Source of the DNA: a bacterium
GTDB taxonomy: Bacteria; Lindowbacteria; 2-12-FULL-62-27
NCBI GenBank assembly: GCA_016202645.1
Contig: JACQOF010000119.1
Location: forward strand, 1-43,044
Direction of reading: 5' to 3'
DNA length: 43,044 nt
Below the pieces are notes generated by a model. That model was given only the letters and a program-made list of their open reading frames with translations. It ran no database searches and was not told where the DNA came from. Positions 41,394 through 43,044 of the stretch are shown one piece after another; position 1 is the first letter of the stretch, and the number at the start of each line of letters is the position of its first letter. A program made the position numbers and the translations under genes.

Positions 41394-42851
41394 ATGCGGG
41401 CCGCGACCGCGGTCTTGGCCGTCGTCCTCGCCGTTCCGGTTTTCGCGGCGGACAGGGAAGTCCAGTCCCCAACGCCCCATTCCGCGTTGGGGGCGCGCCC
41501 GGCCAAGCCGGGCGACATCTCGGTTATCCTGATCGAGGACAATTTCATCTACATCCGCGCCGGCAAGGACGTCGGGGTCCAGGTCGGCGATCTGTTTTCG
41601 GTCACGCGGCCCGGCCGGGCCATCGTTGATCCATCGACCGGCGACACCCTCGGCTATGAACCGGTCGCCATCGCCAAGCTCCGGGTCTATTACGCCGCCC
41701 CGCACTACTCGCGCGCGGCGGCCCTGGAGGTCGTGAAGGACATGCCGGTCCAGATCGGGGATCGAGTGGTTCGCTGGGATGGAGAAGTCGTCGGCCGGAT
41801 CCCCGCGCCGGTCGTGGTGGACTTGGAGGACGAGGAGCCTGCCCGTTCGAAAACCCAGGCCGGGGACCGCATTTTCATCGACAAAAAAAGGCGGACCGGC
41901 GAAGTGGTCGGCGACTTCGAACTCGACGCCGAAATTATCGATTACGACTTCGGCGATATCGACGGCGACGGCGTGCCGGAATTGGCGGCGCTGGAGGAGC
42001 ACAAGGTCAGCCTCTACCGGACCATCGGCGGAGCCCTGGAGTCTTTCTGGTCCGAGACCCTCGATGGATTCCGATACATCAACCTCGAACTCTTCGACGC
42101 CGACGGCGATGGCTCCGTGGAACTTTTCGTCAGCCGGAAGGAAGGCAACGTTTCCCGCACGGCCGTGTTTTCGTATCAGAACGGACAGGTCACCAAGTCC
42201 GGCGAGATCAAGAATTATTTCGTCCGCCAGTCCGGCGACGCCCTCTACGCCCAGCGCTTCGGGTTCGCCAAGCCGTTTGTCGGGCCGACCGTGGAGGTCA
42301 CCTACAGCCCGGCCGACAACCGGCTCACGAAAGTCCGGGACGTCTATGAAGGCTCGCCGCAGGCCAATTGTCTCGGCATGGGCATCGGCAAAAATCGTCT
42401 GGCCTATCTCGACCACAACGACCGCCTGAACATCACCGACCGCTCCGGCAGTCCCGTCTGGCGCGGCACCAAGGCTCTGGGCGGATCGACCCAGAACCTG
42501 GAATCGGGGAACGGGAAGGAAAAAATCAAGATTCAGAAAAAAATCATGTTCGACGATTTCGACGGCGACGGCACGGAGGATCTTCTCGTGGTCCAGAACG
42601 AGCTCAACCCGCTCTGGGGCATGACCGGGGTCTTCGGCGGACTCAGGTTCAAAAACGGCAAGTTCCTGATTTTTTCCGACCGCCCCGGCGGGTACGACGT
42701 CCTCAAGGAAACCCGCGAGTTTGAGGGCTATGTGTCCGACTACGAATATACGCGGGTCGGCGGCCCCGACAAACAGCTCAGCCTGTGCCTCGTCATCTCG
42801 GCCGGCCGGGAAAAATTCAAGAGCCGGATCATCGTGCTCCGGCAGTTATGA
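41394..42851 (+). CDS. Exported protein with FG-GAP/VCBS-like repeats
   Basis: 485 residues. Signal peptide [17 protein letters not shown], then about 25 residues of repeat-derived sequence ([20 protein letters not shown]). An N-terminal part (about 40-160) resembles a fold with paired GD.V.R motifs ([32 protein letters not shown]). Three calcium-loop strings follow: [12 protein letters not shown] (near 187), [11 protein letters not shown] (near 233) and [11 protein letters not shown] (near 386), typical of FG-GAP/VCBS beta-propeller blades. Probably periplasmic or surface-bound; ligand unknown. It overlaps pyrG by ATGA. Confidence 0.85.
   Translation: MRAATAVLAVVLAVPVFAADREVQSPTPHSALGARPAKPGDISVILIEDNFIYIRAGKDVGVQVGDLFSVTRPGRAIVDPSTGDTLGYEPVAIAKLRVYYAAPHYSRAAALEVVKDMPVQIGDRVVRWDGEVVGRIPAPVVVDLEDEEPARSKTQAGDRIFIDKKRRTGEVVGDFELDAEIIDYDFGDIDGDGVPELAALEEHKVSLYRTIGGALESFWSETLDGFRYINLELFDADGDGSVELFVSRKEGNVSRTAVFSYQNGQVTKSGEIKNYFVRQSGDALYAQRFGFAKPFVGPTVEVTYSPADNRLTKVRDVYEGSPQANCLGMGIGKNRLAYLDHNDRLNITDRSGSPVWRGTKALGGSTQNLESGNGKEKIKIQKKIMFDDFDGDGTEDLLVVQNELNPLWGMTGVFGGLRFKNGKFLIFSDRPGGYDVLKETREFEGYVSDYEYTRVGGPDKQLSLCLVISAGREKFKSRIIVLRQL
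41447..41492 (+). repeat. Family 3 repeat inside a coding region
   Basis: Starts with the GGCGGACAGGGA word shared with 40069-40092, then CCCCAACGC (41467-41475), loop CCCATTCC, GCGTTGGGG (41484-41492), a perfect 9-bp stem. It lies just after the signal peptide of the FG-GAP-like protein and is translated in frame. Confidence 0.75.
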
Positions 42852-43044
42852 AAAAACCGGCCAAGTACGTTTTCATCACCGGCGGGGTCCTCTCGTCCCT
42901 CGGCAAAGGCATCACCACCGCGTCCCTCGGGGCGCTCTTCAAGTTCAACAATCTGAAAGTCACCGCCGTCAAGCTGGACCCCTACCTCAACGTCGACGCG
43001 GGGACGATGAACCCGTTCCAGCACGGCGAAGTTTTCGTCACGGA
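42848..43044 (+). CDS. pyrG: CTP synthase, N-terminal part (3' truncated by window)
   Basis: The first 65 codons are present. [20 protein letters not shown], the P-loop of the synthetase domain, and [20 protein letters not shown], with the metal/UTP-binding region, are diagnostic. The enzyme makes CTP from UTP, ATP and glutamine. The third residue of the usual GGVVSSLGKG loop is Leu here. The start overlaps the previous stop (ATGA). Confidence 0.97.
   Translation, partial: MKKPAKYVFITGGVLSSLGKGITTASLGALFKFNNLKVTAVKLDPYLNVDAGTMNPFQHGEVFVT

Overview
The window is about 43 kb of GC-rich DNA with almost every gene on the + strand, tightly packed, often with ATGA or GTGA stop/start overlaps. It looks like a contig from an uncultured, LPS-bearing (diderm) bacterium. 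Evidence for two membranes is an Lpt export cluster, an ExbB/ExbD/TonB motor, a PorV-like outer-membrane barrel and a surface protein with a type IX-like C-terminal sorting domain. Sigma-54, PtsN and an HprK-HPr pair are also present. I cannot assign a phylum from sequence alone; candidate lineages in the Elusimicrobiota/Omnitrophota/deltaproteobacterial range would fit.

Region 1 (1-17.9 kb): the 3' part of a giant tandem-repeat surface protein (more than 3,260 residues, about 22 repeats, YPNPFKP-type C-terminal domain). It is followed by a PorV-like barrel, ExbB, ExbD, a TonB-like protein, a 1,013-residue periplasmic TPR protein, a proline-rich transthyretin-like protein and a small TPR protein. 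I read this as a surface protein with its candidate export or envelope-energising partners.

Region 2 (17.8-18.6 kb): a 43-nt remnant of a duplicated gene end that contributes the -35 of the tmRNA promoter, the tmRNA gene ssrA, and a crowd of palindromic repeats just after it.

Region 3 (18.6-32 kb): N-acetylmuramoyl-alanine amidase, a GerMN protein, lptC-lptA-lptB, rpoN, hpf, ptsN, hprK, a RapZ C-terminal-domain protein, a membrane-anchored YvcK/GlmR protein, then a complete mannose-family PTS (EIIA, EIIB, a fused EIIC-EIID, HPr, enzyme I). This joins envelope building, sigma-54, nitrogen-PTS signalling and sugar uptake in one run of co-directional genes.

Region 4 (32-43 kb): two unknown genes, single-chain pyruvate carboxylase, a receiver-HDOD regulator, a 7Fe ferredoxin with its own promoter, a MerR regulator, two unknown genes, SpoVG, an FG-GAP-type exported protein and the start of pyrG (CTP synthase).

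The most unusual feature is a set of short palindromic repeats sitting exactly on gene starts. Three copies of a roughly 51-bp element end in ...GCAGAATG, and that ATG is the start codon of the next gene (hprK, EIIA, EIIC-D). Two of these copies also encode a nearly identical basic tail on the preceding protein (YvcK, EIIB). A different dRS3-like repeat supplies the ATG of the large TPR gene. One copy of that second family has another repeat inserted into its hairpin tip.
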